From NCBI GenBank assembly GCA_038206765.1, contig JBBRAM010000002.1:177354-241353 (forward strand): a stretch of 64,000 nucleotides of DNA. The letters are read 5' to 3'. Within the stretch, counting starts at the first letter, position 1; the number at the start of each line of letters is the position of its first letter. The notes under the pieces were generated by a model. The model did not search any database. It was not told the DNA's origin and was given only the letters and a program-made list of their open reading frames with translations. Below, piece after piece: positions 15,328 to 24,366 of this stretch. The position numbers and the translations under genes were made by a program. This DNA comes from UKL13-2 sp038206765. Its GTDB lineage: Bacteria; Pseudomonadota; Gammaproteobacteria; Burkholderiales; Usitatibacteraceae.

Positions 15328-16329
15328 ATGGCAGCTCATTTTCATTTAATCAGGGATGGCGTAACGGTCATTGAGCGCGGCTGGCTCAACTGCAATCAAA
15401 TTGTTTTGACGGCACCAGACCACAATGTGGTTGTGGACTCGGGCTACGGCCGCCACGCTGACAGTACCTTGAGTTTGATTAACCAAGCCCTCAACGGCGC
15501 ACCAGTTCATTGGCTGATCAATACGCATTGCCACAGCGATCACATGGGTGGCAATCGCGCTTTGCGCGAACGCGATGCCTGCCGCGTGACGATCCCGGAA
15601 GGTGAAGTTGCGCATATTAAGCCGTGGACTTCGCAAAGCTGCTGGGCGGAGGATACCGACCAATACGCCGAACCATTTGAATTTGATGACACGATTGCGG
15701 CGGGCCATACTTTCTCGGCAGGCGGACTAACTTGGCTGGCGATTGCGGCGCCGGGGCATGACATGGGCGCGCTGATTTTTTGGTGCGAACAAGAACGTAT
15801 TTTGATTTCTGGCGATGCGCTTTGGGAACGCGGGTTGGGCTTTGTTTGGCCAGAAAAATATGCGTCCAATCATATACCGAGAATCGATAAACCAAACCAC
15901 GACAATACTAGTATCGATGACGCGAGCTCGTCTATTGGCGCAGCGTTTGGGGCATTGGCCACGATTGAGGCGCTACAACCGAGGCTGGTTATTCCAGGCC
16001 ACGGCGCGCCATTTACCGATGTGAATGCTGCTCTGCAATTTAGCCGTTCGCGGCTATCAGCGTTTGCCAACGACCCTGCGAAAAACGCGCGCCAAATTGT
16101 TAAATCACTGTTCGTATTTTCGTTGCTGGACAAAGGCGAAATGGCGCTCAGTGCGCTGCCAAGCTACCTCGCCTCGGTGCCGGTGCATCGGCGGATGAAC
16201 GATGGGTTTCTAAACATGAGTTACGCGGATTTGGCGGTGACGTTGCTTAAAGACCTGACGGCGAATGGCGCGGTGGTCATTGATCACAGCGCAGCAGAAC
16301 CAAACATTCGGCCAGCGATGCGAGCTTAA
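15328..16329 (+). CDS. MBL-fold metallo-hydrolase
   Basis: The 333-residue protein has the metallo-beta-lactamase-fold zinc motif HxHxDH in LINTHCHSDHMGG (His67, His69, Asp71, His72). Later come the GHDMGALIFW segment with a metal-binding His, SGDALWERG (Asp) and VIPGHGAPF (His). A helical C-terminal domain follows. This is typical of glyoxalase II-like or lactonase-like MBL proteins; the substrate cannot be read from sequence. There is no signal peptide. The start lacks a Shine-Dalgarno because a polypyrimidine repeat precedes it. It is divergent from the liu operon and may be unrelated to it. Confidence 0.85.
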   Translation: MAAHFHLIRDGVTVIERGWLNCNQIVLTAPDHNVVVDSGYGRHADSTLSLINQALNGAPVHWLINTHCHSDHMGGNRALRERDACRVTIPEGEVAHIKPWTSQSCWAEDTDQYAEPFEFDDTIAAGHTFSAGGLTWLAIAAPGHDMGALIFWCEQERILISGDALWERGLGFVWPEKYASNHIPRIDKPNHDNTSIDDASSSIGAAFGALATIEALQPRLVIPGHGAPFTDVNAALQFSRSRLSAFANDPAKNARQIVKSLFVFSLLDKGEMALSALPSYLASVPVHRRMNDGFLNMSYADLAVTLLKDLTANGAVVIDHSAAEPNIRPAMRA

Positions 16330-16696
16330 TTCCCGCGCAAGATTCCGACCGACTTGCCAAGCAAGATTTTCCTGATCGGCATGATTTGCCGCTAAATTGT
16401 CATTTTTTGTTGAATCGACCCATTTTCAGCTGACTTCGGCAACTTCGTTGACCTTTCTTCACGATTCCGCAGCTCAAACGGCATAAGCTATCGTTATAAA
16501 AGTCTGTCGTTGCCTAGGTAGTTTATCGACGGCTCGGCTCTTGAATGACCTGCGATTTCCATTTCAACCCGATCCCGCAGCAATTGAGGGTTTGGTTGGG
16601 CTACTCCAATCTTATTTGTAGTGCGGGATCAATCGCACAAATAAAGCGTACCGCTTGGCTTTTTAAAACACAAATTAAGACAACAAACGGACAAAA
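16330..16696. other. Intergenic region, no gene seen
   Basis: Stop codons break all frames and no convincing ORF, RNA motif or strong terminator was found. A small inverted repeat (AAGCG-TAC-CGCTT) lies near 16646-16658, about 40 bp before the diguanylate cyclase start. The cyclase promoter should be here. Confidence 0.45.
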
Positions 16697-18631
16697 TTGA
16701 AGCTCGAAAATAAGATTGGGATTGTGCTCTCCGTGGGACTCGTGCTCGCGGTTCTGATGGCGGGCGGTAGCTACGCGGCGTTTTCCCATCTGCGCAGTAG
16801 TTCGGATTTGACCCAGCATAGCCAAGAGATTCTCGATGCCGTTCAACACATTGAGAAAAGCTTAATGGACGCTGAGAGTGGTGAGCGAGGATATTTGCTC
16901 ACCGGCAAAAATTCTTATTTGTCTTCCTACCAAGCCGATATCGACAGCGCTGGCGCTAGCTTGGCAAATTTCAAACGGCTCGTTGCCGACAACCCCATTC
17001 AATCACAATCAGCCAGCACATTGCAGCAGCTTGCCGCGCAAAAAATAGGTGAGCTCAACCAGTCCATTTCGCTGCGTGACGAGCGTGGTTTGGCGGCAAC
17101 GCTAGAAGTTGTTCAGCGGGATACCGGCAGACAGTGGATGACCGATATTCACCGCGAATGCGCGCTGATTGCGGAGCAGGAGAAAAATTTATTGGCAGTC
17201 AATATCAAGGCCGAGAATAGGAGCTTTTTCCTCATCGCGTTCTTTTTTTCATGCTTGATCCTACTCTATGCAGCGTTCATTTTGTTTAGCTACTGGCTTT
17301 TGTGCGACGAGATACGCAAGCGACGTGAATTAGAATTAAAGTTGATCGAGAGCGATGCGCGTACCCGAGCCATCACCGATCATGTTCCAGCGCTGATTGT
17401 TTACGTTGATCGAGACGAACGCTACCGGTTTTGTAACCAATTTATGGTTGAAAAATTTGGCCGCTCGCAAGAGAGCGTTCTGGGTTGCACTATGCGGGAG
17501 GTCTGCGGTAAACGGTTGTACGGCGAAGTTGCTGGCTATGTGCAACGCGTCTTTTCCGGCGAGTTCGTTAGTTTTGACAGCACGATAGTGCAGGGCACCA
17601 ATACGCTGCACCACCACAGCGACTATATCCCCGACATTGGCAGTGATGGCCTGGTGCGCGGTTTTTATTCCATCTCGTTTGATGTTACCAGCCGTAAGGC
17701 CGTGGAAGAAGCGGTGTTCCAAGAGCACGAGCGGTTGGATGTGACCCTGCGATCCATTGGCGATGCTGTGGTGACAACGGACGTTGATGGTGAAATTAAT
17801 TATTTGAACCCTGTCGCGGAGGCGATGACTGGCTGGCGTCATCAAGAGGCGAACGGCCGGCCGATCAACGAGGTACTCAACATTATCAACGCAAAGTCGC
17901 GCGAGAAAGTGCCCAATCCTATTGAGCAGGCAATACGCAAAGGCAGTGCAGTTGAGCTCGCATCAAATTCGCTCTTGATCATGCGCGACGGCACCGAACT
18001 GGCGATTGAAGACTCTGCAGCGCCGATTCGGGACCGCAGTGGTGCGGTCATCGGCGGGGTCCTGGTGTTTCGCGATGTGAGCAAAATGCGGGCACTGGCG
18101 ATGCGGATGGGACATATGGCACATCACGATAGCCTGACAGATTTGCCAAACAGGACACTGCTGAATGATCGGATTTCTCAGACGATCGCAAGCGCCAAAC
18201 GAAACCAAACGCGGTTTGCGGTACTTTTTTGTGATTTAGACAGGTTTAAACTAGTTAATGATTCACTGGGTCACGCGGCAGGCGATGCGCTACTCAAGCA
18301 GGTTGCTGCACGCTTGGTGGGTGCTGTGCGTGAGGCGGATACCGTTTGTCGACAAGGGGGCGATGAATTTTTATTGCTACTGCATGATGTGCAAGATAAC
18401 CGTTCGGTCGAGCAGACGGCGGAAAAGATTAGTGCGCTCATTTCGGCACCGTATTGGATTGACGGCAACGAGGTGCAAATCGGTATTACCATTGGCATTA
18501 GCGTATTTCCGGATGACGGGATCATGGCTGCGAGCCTACTCAAAAATGCCGATGCGGCGATGTATCGCCTAAAGAATGCAAAGCGCGAAACCGGAAACTT
18601 GGTTCCGCAAGGTGACCACGACAAGGCATAA
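16697..18631 (+). CDS. Membrane CHASE3-PAS-PAS-GGDEF diguanylate cyclase
   Basis: The 644-residue protein starts at a TTG (MKLENKIGIV...). TM1 is near residues 7-29 and TM2 near 176-203. Between them is a periplasmic CHASE3 sensor with the typical DAESGERGYLLTG. Two PAS domains follow (about 218-335 and 345-462). The C-terminal GGDEF domain has an intact active site (GGDEF, 554-558) and an intact inhibitory I-site (READ, 545-548, five residues upstream). It should make cyclic di-GMP and be product-inhibited. No EAL domain is present. The signal sensed is unknown. It lies alone, 373 bp before the FecR-domain gene. Confidence 0.92.
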   Translation: MKLENKIGIVLSVGLVLAVLMAGGSYAAFSHLRSSSDLTQHSQEILDAVQHIEKSLMDAESGERGYLLTGKNSYLSSYQADIDSAGASLANFKRLVADNPIQSQSASTLQQLAAQKIGELNQSISLRDERGLAATLEVVQRDTGRQWMTDIHRECALIAEQEKNLLAVNIKAENRSFFLIAFFFSCLILLYAAFILFSYWLLCDEIRKRRELELKLIESDARTRAITDHVPALIVYVDRDERYRFCNQFMVEKFGRSQESVLGCTMREVCGKRLYGEVAGYVQRVFSGEFVSFDSTIVQGTNTLHHHSDYIPDIGSDGLVRGFYSISFDVTSRKAVEEAVFQEHERLDVTLRSIGDAVVTTDVDGEINYLNPVAEAMTGWRHQEANGRPINEVLNIINAKSREKVPNPIEQAIRKGSAVELASNSLLIMRDGTELAIEDSAAPIRDRSGAVIGGVLVFRDVSKMRALAMRMGHMAHHDSLTDLPNRTLLNDRISQTIASAKRNQTRFAVLFCDLDRFKLVNDSLGHAAGDALLKQVAARLVGAVREADTVCRQGGDEFLLLLHDVQDNRSVEQTAEKISALISAPYWIDGNEVQIGITIGISVFPDDGIMAASLLKNADAAMYRLKNAKRETGNLVPQGDHDKA

Positions 18632-19004
18632 AAAAGTAAGTCCGAGGGTTGGCCTTTTGAGGGGAATCGCAGGGTCGCTAATTGCGCACTGATTTAACAA
18701 ATTTCAATACGGCGGTTCGGCGCCCGGTATTCGGGCGGTTGCCGTTAGCGCAACTGCGTAGGTTGACGAAATTGACTTAGGCCGAGTTTTGATGGTGTGA
18801 CGCTCTGGCAGCGCAAGCGCCATTAGCGACCAAACGATGGTCAACGCGTTAAAATTATTAGTGACCTGTTTCAGATGCTATGTATGTCAAACTAACAAGA
18901 TAGGCGTTGGTTGACTTGGATTTGCATGAAGTCACAACATAAATTGTTCGCATTGTGTCGGCGATCCCGCTAAAAATGCGAACCCATCACGGACGACGAT
19001 AAAA
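18632..19004. other. Intergenic region, no gene; contains a long inverted repeat near its end
   Basis: No coding frame is supported. A nine-base inverted repeat near the 3' end is listed separately. The FecR-domain gene promoter is expected here but was not resolved. Confidence 0.45.
18946..18983 (+). promoter_or_regulatory. 9-bp inverted repeat in the leader of the FecR-domain gene
   Basis: GTTCGCATT (18946-18954) and AATGCGAAC (18975-18983) are perfect complements around a 20-base loop. The second arm ends 21 bases before the ATG at 19005. It could be a leader hairpin limiting ribosome access or a protein binding dyad. No T-run follows, so it is not an intrinsic terminator. Confidence 0.5.
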
Positions 19005-20168
19005 ATGAAAGCGACTTTACCGTTTCAAAACCGGTGCTTGCGGTTTGTTTCGAGGCGGCGCCTCGTCCTAGTGGAATTGCTTGCGTTCGCCGCGTTTTTT
19101 TCTGTGAATATTGCGTTGGCGCAGACGTCGCCGGCGCAAGTAAGCGTGCAGCCAAACGCATCGGTAACGGCAACCAATGCTGCTCCAGCAGTAAATTCCA
19201 ATGCGAAATCCTACTCCAATGGCGTCTACCCCCATAGCGCGAACGCGCCAGTTTCGGCCGCCGATGTCACCAACACTGCTCCCGCAGCGATAGAAGCCAA
19301 AACCTTGGAAGTCAACAATGCTGCGAAAGTAGCGCTAGTTGAAGGCAATGTAGTGGTGATTGCGCCAGCTGCAGCCAACGCATCTCCCCTGCGGCGAAAA
19401 GTAAAAGTGGGCGATATGCTGGTTGAAGGTGAATCGATTGTCACTGGCCGTGATGGCGAGCTGCACCTCGATATGGAAGACGGCGGCTACATGGCGATTC
19501 GCCCCAATACGCGGATGCGAATCGTTAAATATCAAGCCAAAGGAAATGATTCCGACACCGGAGTTTTTGGCTTACTGCAAGGCAGTTTTCGCTCGGTTAC
19601 TGGCTGGATTGGAAAATTTAACCAGAGCAAATATATTGTTCGCACGCCCAACGCCACAATAGGCATTCGCGGTACCGATCATGAGCCACTGGTGATCCCG
19701 GCTGGCTCAACCGAGGGTGAGCCTGGCACTTACGACAAAGTGAATACTGGTGGCAGCGTGATCACCACGCCGCAAGGCCGCACTGAAGTCTCGCCCAACC
19801 AAGCGGGCTTTGCGGCGCATAGTGGTAAAGCAGCACCACGTATGTTGACGGATGTCCCGAGTTTTTTTCGAGCCACACGGAACGAGGGTTTGCTCGATGG
19901 CAAGCACGATGCTGTTCAGCAGCACATTGCCGAACGCCGCGATGCACGGCGAACCGAAATTAAGAAAAATATTGAGACCAAAAAAGCGGCATCCGGAAAT
20001 CGCGCCGCTACTAGAGCAGCCAAAAAAGAGGAACGTTCACAAGCCAGAGCACAAACTAAAGCCGACGCCCTGGCGGCAAAACAAAAAGCCAAACAGGAAG
20101 CCGCCGCGAAAAAGAACGGGAACGCATCAAATGGCGCAAAGGTTCATCAAGGACATCCCGGTAAATAG
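19005..20168 (+). CDS. Exported FecR-domain protein with a basic coiled tail
   Basis: The 387-residue protein begins with a signal peptide ending near residue 39 (FFSVNIALAQ). After a low-complexity stretch comes a FecR-like domain at about 125-225: VKVGDMLVEGESIVTGRDGELHLDMEDGGYMAIRPNTRMRIVKYQ and then TPNATIGIRGTDHEP. The last 90 residues are very rich in Lys, Arg, Ala and Gln and should form a basic helix. No sigma-factor gene and no transmembrane anti-sigma layout is present, so this is the secreted FecR-domain class rather than a FecI-FecR signalling pair. Its role, possibly in the envelope or in binding polyanions, is unknown. Confidence 0.8.
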   Translation: MKATLPFQNRCLRFVSRRRLVLVELLAFAAFFSVNIALAQTSPAQVSVQPNASVTATNAAPAVNSNAKSYSNGVYPHSANAPVSAADVTNTAPAAIEAKTLEVNNAAKVALVEGNVVVIAPAAANASPLRRKVKVGDMLVEGESIVTGRDGELHLDMEDGGYMAIRPNTRMRIVKYQAKGNDSDTGVFGLLQGSFRSVTGWIGKFNQSKYIVRTPNATIGIRGTDHEPLVIPAGSTEGEPGTYDKVNTGGSVITTPQGRTEVSPNQAGFAAHSGKAAPRMLTDVPSFFRATRNEGLLDGKHDAVQQHIAERRDARRTEIKKNIETKKAASGNRAATRAAKKEERSQARAQTKADALAAKQKAKQEAAAKKNGNASNGAKVHQGHPGK

Positions 20169-20206
20169 GCCAAGCTTGATGAGGTGAGGTGGCTCCAAAA
20201 TTTAGA

Positions 20207-20246
20207 AGTTGAGTTTAGTTTAGTTGAGTTGACTTGAGTTGAGTTG
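20207..20246. repeat. Eight-copy pentanucleotide tandem repeat (AGTTG)
   Basis: Eight consecutive units read AGTTG, AGTTT, AGTTT, AGTTG, AGTTG, ACTTG, AGTTG, AGTTG. It lies in the gap between the converging FecR-domain and TonB receptor genes. Confidence 0.85.
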
Positions 20247-20274
20247 CGTCAGTGAGCGACCCTAGCGCCTGACG
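20247..20274. terminator. Possible hairpin between converging genes
   Basis: CGTCAG (20247-20252) pairs with CTGACG (20269-20274); an inner GCG/CGC pairing extends the stem with a bulge. There is no T-run on either side, so it is at best a weak bidirectional terminator or mRNA end hairpin. Confidence 0.3.
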
Positions 20275-20313
20275 GCTCTGCTTGATTGGTATCTCACGCC
20301 GATATTTAGTACT

Positions 20314-22551
20314 CTAGAAACTAATCTGGACGCCCGCTTTGATGCCGCGCCCCGGATACGGTGCCAGCGCACGGATTGTGTCGGTCGATGAGGCGCTGTA
20401 GGCTTTGCGATCTGTCAAGTTTGTGCCGCGTAAAAATAGTGTGCCACTGGCAGCGCTACCCAAATTAAAGCCATAGGCACCAGCCGCATTAATCATCGTA
20501 TATCCAGCCGTAGCACCGATGGCATCAATCGTCGGTACGCGAGTTTGCTTTGCGCGGTTGTCGATCTCGCCACGAACCGACCAACCGCCCTGCGCAAAAA
20601 TCAAGCCAGTGGTGAAACGACGCGGCGCGATACGCGGAAGCGGTTGCTGATTGGTGCGATCTTCTGCCCGAACATAATCGGCTTTGGCTTCCCAATCAAG
20701 CGTGTAGGGTTTCTCTACCAGTCGCCATGTCCCTTCCCATTCAAACCCGGTAAAGCGCGCGGTCACGCCCTGAAAACGAAACTCCGGAAGGAGATCAGCC
20801 GTGCAACCCGATTCAATCGATTTCCCGCTATCCGCACCGCCGCAATCGGTGACACCAATAACGGCACCATTGCCTTCCGAATCGCGATTAACACCGGTGC
20901 GGTTTTGCGCAATGTAGTTTTTAAATTGCTGCGCGAACACACCGATACGCGTGCTCGTCGCACCTTGCTTCCATCGCAATGCAAGATCAATGGCAGTAGA
21001 TCGTTCCTTCGATTGGCTCTTATCGCCCACCTCATAGGCCGCCGTTGCGCCATGCGGCCCGTTGGCGTAGAGCTCATAAAAAGTTGGTGCACGCTCTGCC
21101 GCGGATAGATTACTGGTCAGGGTGTACGCAGGATCTAATTTCCACTGCGCGCCAACTGAGCCGCTCGCCAAATTAAAGCTCCGCTGAACCGCTTCGCCAA
21201 AGCGTGCCACGCCGCCATTGCCAGCACCGCTAGATTCGGCCTTGCTACGCTCGGCACGGGCGCCGAATGAATATTTGACAGCTCCGGCATCGATTTCTTC
21301 AAACAAGAATACCGCCGAATTCGTTGTTTTAGTCATCGGCACAAACGCCTCTGCACCTAGCGCTGAAAAATCAAACCGCTCACCTTGGAAACCGACCACA
21401 CCTTGTAATAAGCCAAACCTTGCATGTTTCAGTTCAACCCGGAATTCGCTGCCATTATTTTTGAATGTGGTTGTTGGCACGCCGTCAGCAAATTCCGTAT
21501 GCTGATAATCAGAATGACTGGCTTTGATAAATACGCCATTAATCACAGATGCCACTTGGTTCAAGTTGGCCTCAAACGAAGTCCGGTTTTGGCGCATATT
21601 AATTTTTACTGCTGCCTCGGCTACTGTGCCGTAAATCGATTGATAGTTGGATTGTGATAGTCCAACATAACCGCTACCAACAGCGCTATTTTGAAACGCG
21701 TATGAGGCACCTGCTGCACCACCTTTACTCTCGGCAGCAGAGTTGATAATTGGGCTGGTGAGCCCGGTGCCACCCGGCACCTTATAGTCCTCAGTGGTGC
21801 GCTGAAAGCCGTCCAGATGTAACGAGAAGCCGCCCGAGTGATTTTTGTCTGCCGATCCCGTTTCTAACACCACCGAATTGCCGCGCTCGCGTTCCGCGCC
21901 ACCAAAGCGGGTTTCAAACGAACCACTAATGCCGCTCACAGCGTCGCGCGGAATCCGGTTGTCCACCACATTCACCACGCCGCCAATGGCGGTCCCGCCA
22001 TAGAGCAAAACAGCCGGCCCGCGCAGCACTTCAATCCGCTCTATCACCAAGGGATCAATCGAGGGATTATGGTCAAAACTCAGACTCGACGCATCAAGCG
22101 AGGCACCCAGATTACTGAGAATGCGAATGCGGTCACCGTCTAAGCCGCGAATTGTCGGGCGCGACGCATTAGGGCCAAAATACGTGGACGACACACCTGG
22201 CAAGCCGTTAACGGTCTCACCTAGCGTGCTGGCTTTTTTTAGCAACAAATCGACGCCCGTCAAAATTGAGATCGGCGCAACGACATCGCGCGCATCTAAC
22301 GGATTGCCGATAACGATGACGGTGCTTAATTTTGGCTGCGCTTTTTCGGTGGATGTTATTTCGGCTCCGGCAGGTTCAGCCGCCGCTGTTTGTGCCACCA
22401 CGTGCGACGAGTATGCCGAGTATGAAAACGCAGAAAACGCGGCCAAAACCAATGCTAGCGGGCGCGATTTGGCCTGCCGGATTGATTTTTGCATTGAGCG
22501 AACAACCGTACTTTTCGACCGAGCGGCCGATTTCAAACAATAGTGCTTCAT
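20314..22551 (-). CDS. TonB-dependent outer-membrane receptor, ZnuD-like plug
   Basis: From ATG 22551 the protein has 745 residues. A signal sequence (LALVLAAFSAFSYSAYSSHVVAQ) follows a basic N-region; ATG 22494 is an alternative start just before it. The plug domain has PGVSSTYFGPNASRPTIRGLDGDRIRIL, then SLSFDHNPSIDPLVIERIEVLRGPAVLLYGGTAIGGVVNVVDNRIP, close to the ZnuD zinc-receptor group. The beta-barrel ends in ...IKAGVQISF with terminal Phe, as expected for outer-membrane insertion. The frame extends to 22734, but that would overlap the upstream gene. Zinc specificity is inferred from the plug and the neighbour; no Zur box was recognised. Confidence 0.9.
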   Translation of the reverse strand: MKHYCLKSAARSKSTVVRSMQKSIRQAKSRPLALVLAAFSAFSYSAYSSHVVAQTAAAEPAGAEITSTEKAQPKLSTVIVIGNPLDARDVVAPISILTGVDLLLKKASTLGETVNGLPGVSSTYFGPNASRPTIRGLDGDRIRILSNLGASLDASSLSFDHNPSIDPLVIERIEVLRGPAVLLYGGTAIGGVVNVVDNRIPRDAVSGISGSFETRFGGAERERGNSVVLETGSADKNHSGGFSLHLDGFQRTTEDYKVPGGTGLTSPIINSAAESKGGAAGASYAFQNSAVGSGYVGLSQSNYQSIYGTVAEAAVKINMRQNRTSFEANLNQVASVINGVFIKASHSDYQHTEFADGVPTTTFKNNGSEFRVELKHARFGLLQGVVGFQGERFDFSALGAEAFVPMTKTTNSAVFLFEEIDAGAVKYSFGARAERSKAESSGAGNGGVARFGEAVQRSFNLASGSVGAQWKLDPAYTLTSNLSAAERAPTFYELYANGPHGATAAYEVGDKSQSKERSTAIDLALRWKQGATSTRIGVFAQQFKNYIAQNRTGVNRDSEGNGAVIGVTDCGGADSGKSIESGCTADLLPEFRFQGVTARFTGFEWEGTWRLVEKPYTLDWEAKADYVRAEDRTNQQPLPRIAPRRFTTGLIFAQGGWSVRGEIDNRAKQTRVPTIDAIGATAGYTMINAAGAYGFNLGSAASGTLFLRGTNLTDRKAYSASSTDTIRALAPYPGRGIKAGVQISF

Positions 22552-22643
22552 GATTTTCCCAAATGAATTTAAATCCAAACGCAACCGCCGCCAACGCAAT
22601 TCATGCATTGGAAGCAACGAAAGCCGATATGCCAACGAGGCGT

Positions 22644-23111
22644 TTAGATTTGCGGCGGCGCGCGCGCGAGGGAAAGACCGAGGAGATCGGCCGTCAGTAC
22701 TTGCGGAGTAGGATAATTCGTGATTAGTGCGCAACCGGCACTCGCAAAAGATGCTGCGCTAGCTTGGTTGGAATTGGCATCGTGGCTCGATGCAGCGTCC
22801 CAGCTTTGGCAATCGTCACCCGCTTCATGCCCAAATTGAGTCAAAAGTTGATTCAGCAGACTTGCTACAGGTTCCGTTTTTGGCGACTCAACGGCGCTTT
22901 TCAGGTTGCCAGCGCGATCTTGCGATTTAGCGGTTGCGGCAGATACCGCCCCGACATTTACAGCGCTGTGCGCAATGCGGTGCGTCAATGTCAAGGTGTG
23001 TGCGACGACCATCAGCAGCGACAGCAATAGTGCCAAGCAAATCCGGCCTATCCGGTAGCCAGAAGCCTGTGGTCGGCGGGTATTGAAGTATTGCCTTGCA
23101 AAAATGGACAT
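22644..23111 (-). CDS. Small secreted/membrane protein upstream of the TonB receptor (DUF2946-like)
   Basis: The 155-residue protein has one hydrophobic N-terminal segment (ICLALLLSLLMVVAHTLTLTHRIAHS) that serves as a signal or anchor. The rest has potential metal ligands: the early THRIAHS, then FGHEAGDDCQSWDAASSHD and a later Cys. It ends LLGLSLARAPPQI, an ending common in small DUF2946-like proteins found next to copper or zinc receptor genes. It precedes the TonB receptor gene by 92 bp in the same direction and is probably co-transcribed. A periplasmic metal-handling role is plausible but unproven. Confidence 0.65.
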   Translation of the reverse strand: MSIFARQYFNTRRPQASGYRIGRICLALLLSLLMVVAHTLTLTHRIAHSAVNVGAVSAATAKSQDRAGNLKSAVESPKTEPVASLLNQLLTQFGHEAGDDCQSWDAASSHDANSNQASAASFASAGCALITNYPTPQVLTADLLGLSLARAPPQI

Positions 23112-23346
23112 GTATTAAAAACGACTAAAAAAACTGCATCAAACAGCGAAAAAATGCGGCGCTCTATTTGCAACAGTGTAGCATAAAGAAAGTCTTTGAC
23201 TGAACAAAGACACTCAGTTTCCCTCGCGCCAGCGGGTCATTTGCGATCAGATACGTCCAAATACGTCCAAACGAATGCATTGTTCACTATCGTTTTACAA
23301 TGTTAATTCTGTCATTCTTTTGCCCACTACTTTCTTAACCAATTAT
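23112..23346. other. Divergent promoter region with a stem-loop (23192-23211)
   Basis: GTCTTTG (23192-23198) and CAAAGAC (23205-23211) form a 7-bp inverted repeat around 6 bases. On the minus strand TTGTTC and TATGCT, 16 bp apart, give a possible promoter for the receptor operon; the dyad overlaps its -35. This would suit a repressor site, but no known Zur or Fur consensus was recognised. Confidence 0.4.
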
Positions 23347-24330
23347 ATGCCCAACGAAACACCGTCAGCCAAGAGCGCATTCAAATCGATTACCTACACC
23401 GGCCAAGATGCTGGGCCACGCCTTATCGTCACCGGCGCGGTGCACGGCAACGAAACGTGCGGAACTAAAGCGATTGTGCGGGTGATCGACGATATTGATA
23501 GCCAGCGCCTAAGTATTGTCGCCGGTAGCGTGACCTTCGTGCCGATCACCAACCCATTGGCCTACGCGCGCGGCGAGCGGACGGGGGATCGTAATTTGAA
23601 CCGTAATTTGTATCCGGTTAAAGCACCGCGCGATTTTGAAGATCATATTGCCAACTGGCTCTGCCCGCTGTTGGCGCAGCACGACGTACTGCTGGATTTA
23701 CATTCCACACGTGCGCAGAACCCGCCATTTGCAATGCTGGGCCCCGAGAACAACACTGGCGACTTACAGCCTTTTGTCCACTACGAAAAGGAACGCGCTC
23801 TCGCCAAGGTGCTGGGGGTAAAACGCTTTGTCGATGGTTGGCTCGCTACCTATGCACGCGGGGTTGATCGCCGTGTTGCCTACGCGGCAAGCACCGGCAA
23901 GCAACTTAATCCGCTTAACACCGATCCGCATTATGGTGTCGGCACGACCGAATATATGCGCTCTGTTGGCGGCTATTCAATCACGCTCGAATGCGGCTCG
24001 CATGATGATCCGGCGTCACCCGAAGTGGCGTACCGCGCCATCCTCAATACGCTCGCGCATTTAAGCTTAATAGATGCCCCGAAACCATCGCCAATAGCGG
24101 AGTTTGAGGCATTGCATATGTATGAGGTGCACGATAGAAACCATGCGGATGATCGCTTTGTGCGGACTTGGGCGAGCTTTGATCCGCTTAAAAAAGGTGA
24201 TGTGATCGGCATGCGCCATGATGGCATCAACGTGGTCGCCGATGCGGATGGTTGCATACTATTTCCTGATGCCAAAGCCGAGCCTGGGAACGAATGGTTT
24301 TATGTCGCGAAGACCCTCGATCATATTTGA
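23347..24330 (+). CDS. Succinylglutamate desuccinylase/aspartoacylase-family zinc deacylase
   Basis: From ATG 23347 the protein has 327 residues. It shows the zinc carboxypeptidase-like fold of AstE/AspA proteins: GAVHGNETCGTKA gives the HxxE metal pair, VLLDLHST gives the third region with His, and the later TLECGSHDDP provides the catalytic Glu region. A C-terminal beta domain with WASFDPLKKGDVIGMRHDG follows. These enzymes hydrolyse N-acyl amino acids or related amides. No astABCD genes are nearby, so the substrate is open. The frame extends upstream to 23275 without family similarity. It converges on the mdc operon, 36 bp apart. Confidence 0.87.
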   Translation: MPNETPSAKSAFKSITYTGQDAGPRLIVTGAVHGNETCGTKAIVRVIDDIDSQRLSIVAGSVTFVPITNPLAYARGERTGDRNLNRNLYPVKAPRDFEDHIANWLCPLLAQHDVLLDLHSTRAQNPPFAMLGPENNTGDLQPFVHYEKERALAKVLGVKRFVDGWLATYARGVDRRVAYAASTGKQLNPLNTDPHYGVGTTEYMRSVGGYSITLECGSHDDPASPEVAYRAILNTLAHLSLIDAPKPSPIAEFEALHMYEVHDRNHADDRFVRTWASFDPLKKGDVIGMRHDGINVVADADGCILFPDAKAEPGNEWFYVAKTLDHI

Positions 24331-24366
24331 TTTTCTGCTGGATGCACTGGCGGATTCAAACTACCG

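Noticed and set aside
16330..16696. Possible cyclic di-GMP riboswitch before the diguanylate cyclase
   Set aside because: The conserved GEMM core and stems were not found.
17336..17845. 169-codon minus-strand frame
   Set aside because: Antisense to the PAS region of the diguanylate cyclase.
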